Origin: Streptomyces sp. AM 2-1-1
Lineage (GTDB): Bacteria; Actinomycetota; Actinomycetes; Streptomycetales; Streptomycetaceae
NCBI RefSeq assembly: GCF_029167645.1
Contig: NZ_CP119147.1
Span: 496,001 to 560,000, forward strand
Reading direction: 5' to 3'
Length of the DNA: 64,000 nt
Made by a program: the position numbers and the translations under genes. The notes under the pieces were generated by a model. That model ran no database searches. It was given only the letters and a program-made list of their open reading frames with translations, and had not been told where the DNA came from. Below are positions 19,632-28,046 of the stretch, piece after piece; positions within the stretch are counted from its first letter, which is position 1, and every line of letters begins with the position of its first letter.

Positions 19632-20987
19632 TCACACGCCCTCGGCGACCACCGCCCTGGCGCGCACCACGTCCGCCGGGGTGCGGGCGGGGCCGGCCAC
19701 CGCGTCGGGGACGGATGACGGGGCGGGGCGGCTGCCGCCGCGGGCGAGGAAGTCGGAGAGCGGCAGGGTGGCCGCGCCGACGGTGACGGCGTCCGGGCCC
19801 AGGCGGCCCATCTCGATGGTGACGCGGGCTGCCGCGTGGCGGAGGGCGTACGCGTCGGCGTAGCGGCGGATCGCGGGGAGCAGGTGGGGGCCGATCAGGA
19901 GTCCCGCCCATCCGCCGAGCAGGATGCGCTCGGGCAGGAAGAGGTTGACGAGGTCGGCGAGGGCGGCGCCGAGGCATTCGGCGGTCTCGTCGAGGAGGGC
20001 GACCGCGACCGGATCGGGCTCCGCACCGCCGGGGGGCGGGTAGGCGGCGGCGAGGAGGGCTGCGAGGGCCGCCTCGTCGTCGGTGTCCTCGGGGAGGGGC
20101 CCGCCGGCCTCGTACCAGCGCTCGCGCAGCGCCTCGCCACCGGCGTACGCCTCCAGGCAGCCGATGGAGCCGCACCGGCACCGGCGTCCCCTGAGCTGGA
20201 CGGTGGTGTGGCCCCATTCGAGCGGGACACTGACACGGCTCTCGTCCAGGACCCCGCCCCGGTTCACACAGGCCCCGACACCGGAACCGATGAGGGCGAT
20301 GGCCGCCGCGTCCGCGCCGCGTCCGCCGCCGAACCACATCTCGGCCTGTCCGAGCGTCTTGGCTCCGTTGTCGATGAAGAAGGGCACCTCGGGCGGGATG
20401 TCGACGGCCTCGCGGAGCAGCCGCTCGAAGGGGACCGCGCTCCAGCCGATCGTCTGCCCGTGCACGACGGCGCCGGGTCCGTCCGGTCCACCGCCCCCGA
20501 GGGGGTGTTCCCGTTCGATGATGCCGGGCACCCCGATGCCGATGCCGAGCAGACGGCGCGCGTCGGCGCCGGCGTCGGCGAGGACGTCCGCAACGGCCGC
20601 CCGCACATGGGCCACGATGCGCTCGACGTCGTAACCGTGCTGGGCCAACGGCCTTTCGGTGCGGGCGAGTTCGGTCAGGGCGAGGTCGAACAGCTCGACG
20701 CGCACCCGGGTTTCGCCGATGTCGATCCCGATCAGCAGACCGCCCCCGGGAGCGACGCGGAGCAGCGTGCGGGGACGGCCGCCGTCGGAGTCGACGACGC
20801 CCGCCTCCTCGAGGACTCCCTCCGCGACCAGTTCGGCGACGACGTTGCTGATGGAACCCGAACTCAGCCCCGTGGCCGGTGCGAGCTCCTGGCGGCTCAG
20901 CGGCCCGTCGAAATACAACCGTTGCAAAACCCTCGCCCGGTTGCCCCGCCGCAGGTCACGCACGGTCCGTCTGTTGCGCTCGGCCAT
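19632..20987 (-). CDS. ROK family transcriptional regulator
   Basis: 451 residues. An N-terminal winged helix-turn-helix (about 10-70, QELAPATGLSSGSISNVV), then a ROK/sugar-kinase-like fold with IGIDIGETRV and the zinc motif CRCGSIGCLEAY. The kinase-like DNG segment is present (FIDNGAKTLG). Members sense sugars or phosphosugars and usually repress adjacent uptake genes. It is divergent from the sugar ABC/GH1 operon, so it is the likely local repressor, taking the place that the LacI-type CebR has in the classical Streptomyces cellobiose cluster. Start ATG 20987 with GGAAGGAAGGGAG upstream. Confidence 0.92.
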   Translation of the reverse strand: MAERNRRTVRDLRRGNRARVLQRLYFDGPLSRQELAPATGLSSGSISNVVAELVAEGVLEEAGVVDSDGGRPRTLLRVAPGGGLLIGIDIGETRVRVELFDLALTELARTERPLAQHGYDVERIVAHVRAAVADVLADAGADARRLLGIGIGVPGIIEREHPLGGGGPDGPGAVVHGQTIGWSAVPFERLLREAVDIPPEVPFFIDNGAKTLGQAEMWFGGGRGADAAAIALIGSGVGACVNRGGVLDESRVSVPLEWGHTTVQLRGRRCRCGSIGCLEAYAGGEALRERWYEAGGPLPEDTDDEAALAALLAAAYPPPGGAEPDPVAVALLDETAECLGAALADLVNLFLPERILLGGWAGLLIGPHLLPAIRRYADAYALRHAAARVTIEMGRLGPDAVTVGAATLPLSDFLARGGSRPAPSSVPDAVAGPARTPADVVRARAVVAEGV

Positions 20988-21028
20988 GTTGCTCCCTTCC
21001 TTCCCGCAACATACCCCGGCCCAACCTC

Positions 21029-21075
21029 TTGACGCGACCTTCCTTCAGCTCTTAGATCACGACATAAATTAAGTC
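21029..21075 (+). promoter_or_regulatory. Sugar operon promoter with palindromic operator
   Basis: TTGACG (21029-21034), 17 nt, TTAGAT (21052-21057). Immediately after, GACATAAATTAAGTC (21061-21075) is a near-palindrome of pattern GAC-N-TAA-N-TTA-N-GTC that would cover the transcription start. Its low GC stands out from the surroundings. Candidate binding site of the divergent ROK regulator. Confidence 0.6.
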
Positions 21076-21129
21076 ATGGAGGCCGTTCGGTTCCCGAACG
21101 CAGCCATCCCCGGAAAGGGGCCCTCCCAC

Positions 21130-22443
21130 ATGCGCAACCTCAGAGCCGCAGCAGCCGTCACCCTCGCGATCTCCATCGCCGCCGGAGTCACCGGCTGCGG
21201 CGGCGGGTCCGACTCGGGCGGCGGAAGCAACGCATCGCCGAAGACGCTCACCTACTGGGCGTCCAACCAGGGCCCGAACATCGAGGCGGACAAGAAGATC
21301 CTCACTCCCGAGCTGAAGAAGTTCGAGGAGCAGACCGGCATCAAGGTGAAGCTGGAGGTCGTCCCCTGGTCCGACCTCCTCAACCGGATCCTCGCTGCCA
21401 CCACCTCCGGTCAGGGCCCGGACGTGCTGAACATCGGCAACACCTGGTCCGCCTCGCTCCAGGCGTCCGGTGCGCTGCTGCCGTGGGACGCGAAGAACTT
21501 CGACGCGATCGGCGGCCGGGACCGGTTCGTCGACTCGGCGGTCGCCTCGGCCGGTGCGGAGGGTCAGGACCCCGCCGCCGTGCCGCTGTACTCCCTGTCG
21601 TACGCGCTCTACTACAACAAGAAGATGTTCGCGGACGCGGGCATCGCGACGCCGCCGAAGACCTGGGACGAGCTGGTCGCCGACGGCAAGAAGCTGTCCA
21701 AGGACGGCAAGTGGGGCCTGGGCGCGGAGGGCGGCAACCTCTCCAACAACATCCACCAGGTGTTCGTCCTCGGCAAGCAGCACGGCGCCGACTTCTTCGA
21801 CTCCTCCGGCAAGGCGACCTTCACCTCCGACGGTGCGGTCGCCGCCGTGAAGCAGTACGTCGACTTCATGGCCAAGGACAAGATCGTCGCTCCGGGCAAC
21901 GCGGAGTACGCGCAGAACCAGTCGCTCACCGACTTCGCCAAGGGCCGCACCGGCATGGTGCTGTGGCAGGCCGCCCCCTCCACCTTCGCCGCCCAGGGCA
22001 TGAAGCCGGAGGACTGGGGCGTCGCCCCCGTGCCGGTCCCCTCCGGGACTCCGGGCCAGGACAAGCAGACCAACTCCATGGTCGCCGGCATCAACATCGC
22101 GGTGTTCAAGAACACCAAGAACATCGACGGCGCCAAGCAGTTCGTGAAGTTCATGACGAGCGACGCGGAGCAGAAGCTCCTCAACAAGACCTACGGGGCG
22201 ATCCCGCCGGTCAAGGCGGCTCAGGCCGACGAGGCGTTCGGCGCGCCCGACCTCGCGGTCCTGCGCGACACCCTGTCCACCAGCGCGGCGCCGCTCCCCC
22301 AGGTGCCGAACGAGTCGCAGTTCGAGACGGCCGTGGGCACCGCGGTCAAGGACCTGTGGGCCGACGCGGCCGCCGGCAAGCCGGTGACCACCGAGACCGT
22401 CAAGGCGGCCCTCGAAAAGGCCCAGCAGACCATGGGGCAGTGA
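21130..22443 (+). CDS. Sugar ABC transporter substrate-binding lipoprotein
   Basis: 437 residues from ATG 21130 (GGAAAGGGG upstream); an in-frame ATG at 21076 is further upstream and lacks a good site. Lipoprotein signal with the lipobox VTGC, then an extracytoplasmic solute-binding family 1 fold: LTYWASNQG, VPWSDLLNRILAATTSGQGP, LPQVPNESQFETAV. It feeds sugar to the two permeases downstream. Given the adjacent GH1 beta-glucosidase, cellobiose or another beta-disaccharide is the likely cargo. No ATPase gene is present; Streptomyces commonly share the MsiK ATPase among such systems. Confidence 0.92.
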   Translation: MRNLRAAAAVTLAISIAAGVTGCGGGSDSGGGSNASPKTLTYWASNQGPNIEADKKILTPELKKFEEQTGIKVKLEVVPWSDLLNRILAATTSGQGPDVLNIGNTWSASLQASGALLPWDAKNFDAIGGRDRFVDSAVASAGAEGQDPAAVPLYSLSYALYYNKKMFADAGIATPPKTWDELVADGKKLSKDGKWGLGAEGGNLSNNIHQVFVLGKQHGADFFDSSGKATFTSDGAVAAVKQYVDFMAKDKIVAPGNAEYAQNQSLTDFAKGRTGMVLWQAAPSTFAAQGMKPEDWGVAPVPVPSGTPGQDKQTNSMVAGINIAVFKNTKNIDGAKQFVKFMTSDAEQKLLNKTYGAIPPVKAAQADEAFGAPDLAVLRDTLSTSAAPLPQVPNESQFETAVGTAVKDLWADAAAGKPVTTETVKAALEKAQQTMGQ

Positions 22444-22453
22444 GGCACCGAAC

Positions 22454-23464
22454 ATGACTTCCACCGTGACCGCCGACCCCCGGGTCGGTAAGTCGGACAG
22501 CGGTGGGGGCCGGGGCACCGGGGGTGCGCGCAGGAGACTGCCGCGCATCCCCGACCGCATCCGTAACGGCGGACTGCCCTATCTCCTGCTCCTTCCGGCG
22601 ATCCTGCTCGAACTGCTCGTCCACCTGATCCCGATGATCGTCGGGATCGTGATGAGCTTCCGCCAGCTCACCCAGTTCTTCATCAGCAACTGGGGCAACG
22701 CGCCCTGGATCGGGCTGGACAACTACCAGGTCGCCGTCGACTTCGACGCTCCCCTCGGCAAGGCGCTGCTCCACTCCTTCTTCGTCACCTGCGTCTTCAC
22801 CTTCTTCGCCGTCGGCCTCTCCTGGCTGTTCGGCGTGGCCGCCGCGATCATGCTCCAGGAGAACTTCCGGGGCCGCGGCGTGCTGCGGGCCATCTTCCTC
22901 GTCCCGTACGCGCTGCCGGTCTACGCGGCCGTCATCACCTGGGCGTTCATGTTCCAGCGGGACAACGGCCTGGTGAACCACGTCCTGCACGACCAGCTCG
23001 GACTGACCGACGAACCGTCGTTCTGGCTGATCGGCGACAACAGCTTCTTCGCGCTGCTCATCGTCTCGGTCTGGAAGGGCTGGCCGTTCGCGCTGCTCAT
23101 CCTGATGGCCGGGCTCCAGAACATCCCGAACGAGCTCTACGAGGCCGCGTCCATCGACGGCGCCGGCATCTGGCAGCAGATCCGCAAGATCACACTGCCG
23201 TCGCTCCGCCCGGTCAACCAGGTGCTCGTGCTGGTCCTCTTCCTCTGGACCTTCAACGACTTCAACACGCCGTTCGTGCTCTTCGGCCGCGCGGCACCCG
23301 AGAACGCGGACCTCATCTCGCTGCACATCTACCAGTCGTCGTTCGTCACCTGGAACTTCGGCACCGGTTCGGCGATGTCCGTCCTCCTCCTGCTCTTCCT
23401 GCTGCTGGTGACGGCCGTCTACCTGCTGCTGACCACACGCAAACGGAAGGGTTCCGGTGTCTAG
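22454..23464 (+). CDS. Sugar ABC permease, MalF-type
   Basis: 336 residues with six membrane segments after a hydrophilic N-terminus of about 40 residues. The EAA loop reads ELYEAASIDGAGIWQQIRKI, the contact site for the ATPase. It starts 10 nt after the binding protein gene and overlaps the next permease gene by 8 nt, so the operon is tightly coupled. Confidence 0.93.
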   Translation: MTSTVTADPRVGKSDSGGGRGTGGARRRLPRIPDRIRNGGLPYLLLLPAILLELLVHLIPMIVGIVMSFRQLTQFFISNWGNAPWIGLDNYQVAVDFDAPLGKALLHSFFVTCVFTFFAVGLSWLFGVAAAIMLQENFRGRGVLRAIFLVPYALPVYAAVITWAFMFQRDNGLVNHVLHDQLGLTDEPSFWLIGDNSFFALLIVSVWKGWPFALLILMAGLQNIPNELYEAASIDGAGIWQQIRKITLPSLRPVNQVLVLVLFLWTFNDFNTPFVLFGRAAPENADLISLHIYQSSFVTWNFGTGSAMSVLLLLFLLLVTAVYLLLTTRKRKGSGV

Positions 23465-24332
23465 CGCCCTCACTCACAAGCGCCGTTCACCGATGGCGGC
23501 TCCGGCGTCCTTCGTGTGGACCCGGCGGATCGTGCTGACCTTCCTGACCGGTTTCGTCCTGCTGCCCGTGTACGTCATGGTCAGCAGCTCCCTCAAGCCG
23601 CTCCAGGACGTGTCCGGCAAGTTCCACTGGCTGCCGTCGAGCATCACCATCCGGCCGTACATCGACATCTGGACGACGGTCCCGCTCGCGAAGTACTTCG
23701 GGAACTCGCTGATCGTGGCGGGCGCCGCCACGGTCGCCTCGGTGATCATCGCGGTGTTCTCGGCGTACGCGGTCAGCCGGTACGCCTTCCGGGGCAAGCG
23801 GGTCTTCACCGTCACGGTGCTCTCGACCCAGATGTTCCCCGGCATCCTCTTCCTTCTGCCGCTGTTCCTCATCTACGTGAACATCGGCAACAGCACGGGT
23901 ATCCAGCTCTACGGCTCTCGCGGCGGGCTCATCCTCACGTACCTGACGTTCTCGCTCCCCTTCTCCATCTGGATGCTGATCGGGTACTTCGACGCCATCC
24001 CGAAGGACCTGGACGAGGCCGCCAAGGTGGACGGCTGCGGTCCGATCGGCGCGCTCTTCCGGGTCGTCGTGCCGGCGGCCGTGCCGGGGATCGTCGCCGT
24101 CGCCGTGTACGCGTTCATGACCGCCTGGGGCGAGGTGCTCTTCGCCTCGGTGATGACGAACGACGCGACCAGGACCCTCGCCGTGGGCCTGCAGGGGTAC
24201 GCCACCCAGAACGACGTCTACTGGAACCAGGTGATGGCGGCCTCGCTCGTCGTCAGCGTGCCGGTCGTCGCCGGGTTCCTCCTGCTGCAGCGCTACCTCG
24301 TCGCCGGCCTCACCGCGGGCGCCGTCAAGTGA
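23457..24332 (+). CDS. Sugar ABC permease, MalG-type
   Basis: 291 residues, six membrane segments. The EAA loop is [23 protein letters not shown] 23457 overlaps the upstream permease stop by 8 nt. It forms the channel with the MalF-type partner. The beta-glucosidase gene follows after about 20 nt. Confidence 0.93.
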   Translation: MSSALTHKRRSPMAAPASFVWTRRIVLTFLTGFVLLPVYVMVSSSLKPLQDVSGKFHWLPSSITIRPYIDIWTTVPLAKYFGNSLIVAGAATVASVIIAVFSAYAVSRYAFRGKRVFTVTVLSTQMFPGILFLLPLFLIYVNIGNSTGIQLYGSRGGLILTYLTFSLPFSIWMLIGYFDAIPKDLDEAAKVDGCGPIGALFRVVVPAAVPGIVAVAVYAFMTAWGEVLFASVMTNDATRTLAVGLQGYATQNDVYWNQVMAASLVVSVPVVAGFLLLQRYLVAGLTAGAVK

Positions 24333-24352
24333 CCCTCTCAGAAAGGCAGTCC

Positions 24353-25711
24353 GTGAACGACCTCAACGCCCTCCCGGCCGATTTCACCTGGGGCGTAGCC
24401 ACCGCCGCGTACCAGATCGAGGGAGCCGTGGCGGAGGACGGCCGGTCCCCCTCCATCTGGGACACCTTCTCCCACACCCCCGGGAAAGTGGCGGGGGGCG
24501 ACACCGGCGACGTGGCGTGCGACCACTACCACCGGGTGCCGGAGGACATCGGCCTGATCAAGGAGGTCGGCGCCGGCGCGTACCGCTTCTCGCTGGCCTG
24601 GCCGCGCATCGTCCCCGGCGGCGACGGCCCGGTCAACAAGAAAGGGCTGGACTTCTACGACCGGCTGGTGGACGGGCTGCTGGGCAACGGGATCACCCCG
24701 TTCGCCACGCTCTACCACTGGGACCTGCCGCAGGCGTTGCAGGACCGGGGCGGCTGGACGGTCCGCGAAACCGCCGAGCACTTCGCGGCGTACGCCTCCG
24801 TCGTCGTCGACCGCCTCGGCGACCGGGTCAAGGACTGGGCCACGCTCAACGAGCCGCTCTGTTCGGCGTGGATCGGCCACCTGGAAGGCAAGATGGCGCC
24901 CGGTCTGACCGACCTCACGGCCGCCGTCCACGCCTCGTACCACCTCCACCTCGGCCACGGGCTCGCCGTGCAGGCGATCCGGGCGGCCTCGCCCGGCGCC
25001 CGGGTCGGCATCGTCAACAACCTCAGCCCGATCGAGCCGGCGAGCGACAGCCCCGCCGACGTCGCGGCCGCGCTCCGCGCCGACGGACACACCAACCGCT
25101 GGTGGCTGGACCCGATCCACGGCCGCGGCTACCCGCAGGACATGCTCGACCTGTACGGGGTCGAACTCCCGGTGCGCCCCGGCGACCTGGAAACCATCGC
25201 GGCCCCCCTCGACTGGCTCGGCCTGAACTACTACTTCCGCCAGATCGTCGCCGACGACCCGACCGGCCCCGCCCCGCACGCCCGGCAGGTCCCGGTGCCC
25301 GGCGCCCCCGTCACGTACATGGACTGGGAGGTCCACGCCGCGGGCCTGGAGCAGCTCCTGCTGCGCCTGACCGAGGAGTACGGCGCGCAGAAGATCTACG
25401 TCACCGAGAACGGTTCGGCCTACCAGGACACCGTCGCGGCGGACGGGTCGGTCCACGACCCGGAACGCACGCGGTACCTGGAGGAGCACCTGGCCGCCTG
25501 CGGCCGCGCGGTGGCGAAGGGCGCGCCGCTCGCCGGGTACTTCGCGTGGTCGCTGCTCGACAACTTCGAGTGGGCCTACGGCTACGACAAGCGGTTCGGA
25601 CTGGTCCACGTGGACTACGACACGCAGCGCCGTACAGTGAAGACCAGCGGACGCCGTTACGCGGAAATCGTCCGCGAACTGTCCTCCGGGCGAGTGGCGG
25701 ACCCCGCCTGA
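24353..25711 (+). CDS. GH1 beta-glucosidase
   Basis: 452 residues, the full GH1 length and with no signal peptide, so cytoplasmic. [15 protein letters not shown] at the N-terminus, acid/base Glu167 in TLNEP, nucleophile Glu352 in VTENGSA and a C-terminal [17 protein letters not shown]. It should split imported cellobiose or other beta-glucosides to glucose. GTG 24353 has AGAAAGG upstream; a GTG at 24329 inside the permease stop is the alternative. Last gene of the ROK-linked operon; analogous in role to BglC of the CebEFG system, but the regulator type differs. Confidence 0.93.
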   Translation: MNDLNALPADFTWGVATAAYQIEGAVAEDGRSPSIWDTFSHTPGKVAGGDTGDVACDHYHRVPEDIGLIKEVGAGAYRFSLAWPRIVPGGDGPVNKKGLDFYDRLVDGLLGNGITPFATLYHWDLPQALQDRGGWTVRETAEHFAAYASVVVDRLGDRVKDWATLNEPLCSAWIGHLEGKMAPGLTDLTAAVHASYHLHLGHGLAVQAIRAASPGARVGIVNNLSPIEPASDSPADVAAALRADGHTNRWWLDPIHGRGYPQDMLDLYGVELPVRPGDLETIAAPLDWLGLNYYFRQIVADDPTGPAPHARQVPVPGAPVTYMDWEVHAAGLEQLLLRLTEEYGAQKIYVTENGSAYQDTVAADGSVHDPERTRYLEEHLAACGRAVAKGAPLAGYFAWSLLDNFEWAYGYDKRFGLVHVDYDTQRRTVKTSGRRYAEIVRELSSGRVADPA

Positions 25712-25731
25712 CGCCACTCCTCCGGGAGCGG

Positions 25732-25766
25732 GCCCCGGCCGCGACGGCTCTCGTCGCGGCCGGGGC
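25732..25766 (+). terminator. Terminator of sugar operon
   Basis: A 14-bp perfect stem (gccccggccgcgac and its complement) with a 7-nt loop, 20 nt after the GH1 stop codon. It is followed by three imperfect copies of ccggggctccgtcatg. Confidence 0.7.
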
Positions 25767-25830
25767 TCCGTCATGCCGGGGCTCCGTCATGCGGGGGCTC
25801 CGTCGTGCCGGCTGTGCCCGGCACGCGAAA

Positions 25831-25870
25831 CGTCCCGCACTCCCTGCGCGCGGGCAGGGAGTGCGGGACG
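25831..25870 (-). terminator. Terminator of S1 protease gene
   Basis: A 17-bp perfect stem (cgtcccgcactccctgc and its complement) with a 6-nt loop, 15 nt from the protease stop codon. Confidence 0.75.
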
Positions 25871-25884
25871 ACGGTGCGGGAGCG

Positions 25885-27057
25885 TCAGGCGGTGTGGAGC
25901 CTCAGGCCGTAGCGGTTGAGGATCTCGTTGATCGGCTGGTGCCAGGTCTCGCCCCCGGTGGAGCAGTTGCCCCAGCCGCCCGAGGTGACGCCCTGGGCCT
26001 GGTCGCCGCTGATGAACGAGCCGCCGGAGTCGCCGCCTTCGGCGCAGACGTTCGTCTTCGTCATCTGGTAGACCGCGCCCTGGCTGTAGTTGACCGTCTC
26101 GTTCTTCGCGAGGACGGTGCCGCAGTGCCAGTGGGTGGTCGAACCGGACCGGCAGATGGAGGCGCCGATCGGCGCCTCGGCGGAGCCGCGTACCAGCTGG
26201 TCGGAGATGGTGCCCCAGCCGAGCACCACGGGTACCGTCCACCAGCCGTTGGCGACGTTCACCCAGGCGTAGTCGTCGCCGGGGAAGGTCGAGCCCTGGA
26301 AGTTCCCGATGGCCGATCCGTCCCAGCCCCGGACCGAGGCACCGGCCCGGGCGCAGTGCCCGGCGGTGACGAATCCGCCGTACACCGAGAAGCCGATGGA
26401 GCAGCGGACGTTACCGGTGTAGTAGGGGTCGCCGCCCACCGTCCCGGCGGCGAACGTCCGCGGTGCGGCGGCCACCTGCCGCACGGTCACAGGCCCCGTG
26501 GCGCGGGCTTCGGCCAGGAACGAGCGGACCTCCTCGTCCTTCGCCGAGGCCGCGACGACGTTCACCACGACGGACCCGGCCTCCGCGTCGACGTGCCAGC
26601 TCGCGACCCCGTCGGGCGCGGCGAGCGCGTCAATGCCCGACTTGGCTCGGTCCAGAGCGCGTTGGGTGTGGGCGACGAGTTCGACGTCGGCTCCGGCTGC
26701 CCGGACCGCGGCGGCGGCTCTCGCGTCGGTGACGCCGACGGTCAGCCTGCCGGTCCCGGCGTCGAACCAGGACCCTCCGTAGGAGGCTCCGGCAGCGCGG
26801 CGCGCTGCCGGTTCCTTGGCGGTGGCGGTCTTCTCGGCGGCCAGCCGGGTCCTCACCTGGGCGGGGGTCAGGCCGAAGTCCTTCCCCATGGCGGCCAGCA
26901 GGCCGTCCGAGGCGGGCTGCGGCGCGGCCGTCGCCGCACGTGTCGTGGCGGGGGGAGCGTCGTCGGCCGCCGAGGCCGAGGCCGGGCCGATGGTGGCCCA
27001 GGCCCCGACGACGAGCAGTGCGGACAGGCCGGCGCGCAGGGTGGTCAGGTGTCTCAA
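25885..27057 (-). CDS. Secreted S1 serine protease, streptogrisin/alpha-lytic type
   Basis: 390 residues. Signal peptide (about 1-30, ASASA), a pro-region of about 170 residues of the alpha-lytic protease type (LTVGVTDARAAAAVRAAGA), then a mature chymotrypsin-like protease from about residue 200. The triad is visible: His in FVTAGHCA, Asp in GDDYAWV and Ser in EGGDSGGSFISG; Cys pairs suggest two to three disulfides. The start is a TTG at 27057 with GAAGGGG upstream, an uncommon start codon. Two LacI-type palindromes lie 48-90 bp upstream. Confidence 0.92.
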   Translation of the reverse strand: MRHLTTLRAGLSALLVVGAWATIGPASASAADDAPPATTRAATAAPQPASDGLLAAMGKDFGLTPAQVRTRLAAEKTATAKEPAARRAAGASYGGSWFDAGTGRLTVGVTDARAAAAVRAAGADVELVAHTQRALDRAKSGIDALAAPDGVASWHVDAEAGSVVVNVVAASAKDEEVRSFLAEARATGPVTVRQVAAAPRTFAAGTVGGDPYYTGNVRCSIGFSVYGGFVTAGHCARAGASVRGWDGSAIGNFQGSTFPGDDYAWVNVANGWWTVPVVLGWGTISDQLVRGSAEAPIGASICRSGSTTHWHCGTVLAKNETVNYSQGAVYQMTKTNVCAEGGDSGGSFISGDQAQGVTSGGWGNCSTGGETWHQPINEILNRYGLRLHTA

Positions 27058-27104
27058 GGGAGTGCCCCTTCTGTGTTCCGATGTGGGGGTGGAACAGCAG
27101 GTGT

Positions 27105-27120
27105 CCGGGAGCGCTCCCGG
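27105..27120. promoter_or_regulatory. CebR-box-like palindrome
   Basis: CCGGGAGCGCTCCCGG, a 16-bp perfect palindrome upstream of the protease. Its inner 12 bp (GGGAGCGCTCCC) equal those of the known Streptomyces CebR box TGGGAGCGCTCCCA. Confidence 0.65.
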
Positions 27121-27130
27121 GAGATGCGGT

Positions 27131-27144
27131 TGAGAGCGCTCTCA
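27131..27144. promoter_or_regulatory. Second LacI-type palindrome
   Basis: TGAGAGCGCTCTCA, a 14-bp perfect palindrome with the central CG typical of LacI-family operators, centred 25 bp from the first. Confidence 0.65.
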
Positions 27145-27361
27145 GGCCGTGCGGGCGACTCTAATGCAGCCGACAGGTCAGGTCCATGCCAAGTACGGAA
27201 GAGGCCGGATCCCAACGGGGCGCGCAGGGAGGGCGGATGGCCGGATCCGGCCGGTCGCGTGCGCGGCGTCCGGCCTCGGGGGCCTCGGAGAGGGCCGGGA
27301 GGCGGCGCCCCCGACGAGACGCCGGCAGGGCCCGGCGCCATCCCCCTCCCGCCCGTCCCGT

Positions 27362-27958
27362 TCACCCTCCGTCAGTACGGAACGCCGTCGCGGCCCCCTC
27401 AAGCCGGTCCACGTACGCCTCCCACCAAGTAGCCCCGCCACGGGGAAGGTTGCCTCCCCGGGACCGGTAGCCGACCTCTCCGTCCACGAGTTCACGCACG
27501 ATGTCGGCGTGGCCCGCGTGGCGGTGTGTCTCGGTGGTCACGTGCACCAGGACCTTGTGGAGCGTCACCTCGCGCTCGGCCTCGGACCACCACGGCACGG
27601 TGCCGAGCGCGTCGAGAGGCAGCGCGGCGATGGTGGCGTCCGAGTGCTGCCACACCCGGCGGTAGCGGGCCACCACCTCCTCGCGGCTCTCGTCCTCGGT
27701 CGCCCACATGTCGGCGTTCTCCTCGGCGTCGTCGTCGAGCCACGGGAAGGGCTCCTCGGAGGGCCGGCCGAAGGTGTCGCCGAAGTAGCCCAGTTCGACC
27801 CCGGAGAGGTGCTTGACCAGGCCCAGCAGGTTGGTCCCGGTCCGCGTCAGGGGGCGGCGCGCGTCGTACTCGGAGAGTCCTTCCAGCTTCCGCAGGAGGG
27901 TGTCACGGGCGGCCTGGAGGGACGAGTGAAGGTCGTCCTTGGGGTGCGATCGACTCAT
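27362..27958 (-). CDS. DinB/DUF664 family protein
   Basis: 198 residues forming a DinB-like four-helix bundle; metal-ligand-type histidines appear in LLGLVKHLSGVELGYFG and in TTETHRHAGHADIVREL. Actinobacterial members are probable mycothiol- or bacillithiol-type transferases. The precise reaction is unknown. Monocistronic, with ATG 27958. Confidence 0.88.
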   Translation of the reverse strand: MSRSHPKDDLHSSLQAARDTLLRKLEGLSEYDARRPLTRTGTNLLGLVKHLSGVELGYFGDTFGRPSEEPFPWLDDDAEENADMWATEDESREEVVARYRRVWQHSDATIAALPLDALGTVPWWSEAEREVTLHKVLVHVTTETHRHAGHADIVRELVDGEVGYRSRGGNLPRGGATWWEAYVDRLEGAATAFRTDGG

Positions 27959-28046
27959 CCGGGGAGTCTCCCACCCCGTGCCGACAATCCGCCGTCGAGC
28001 GCATCTGCCCCGCTGCTCCGCCGGCCATCCCGGTCGGCTCCCCGCT

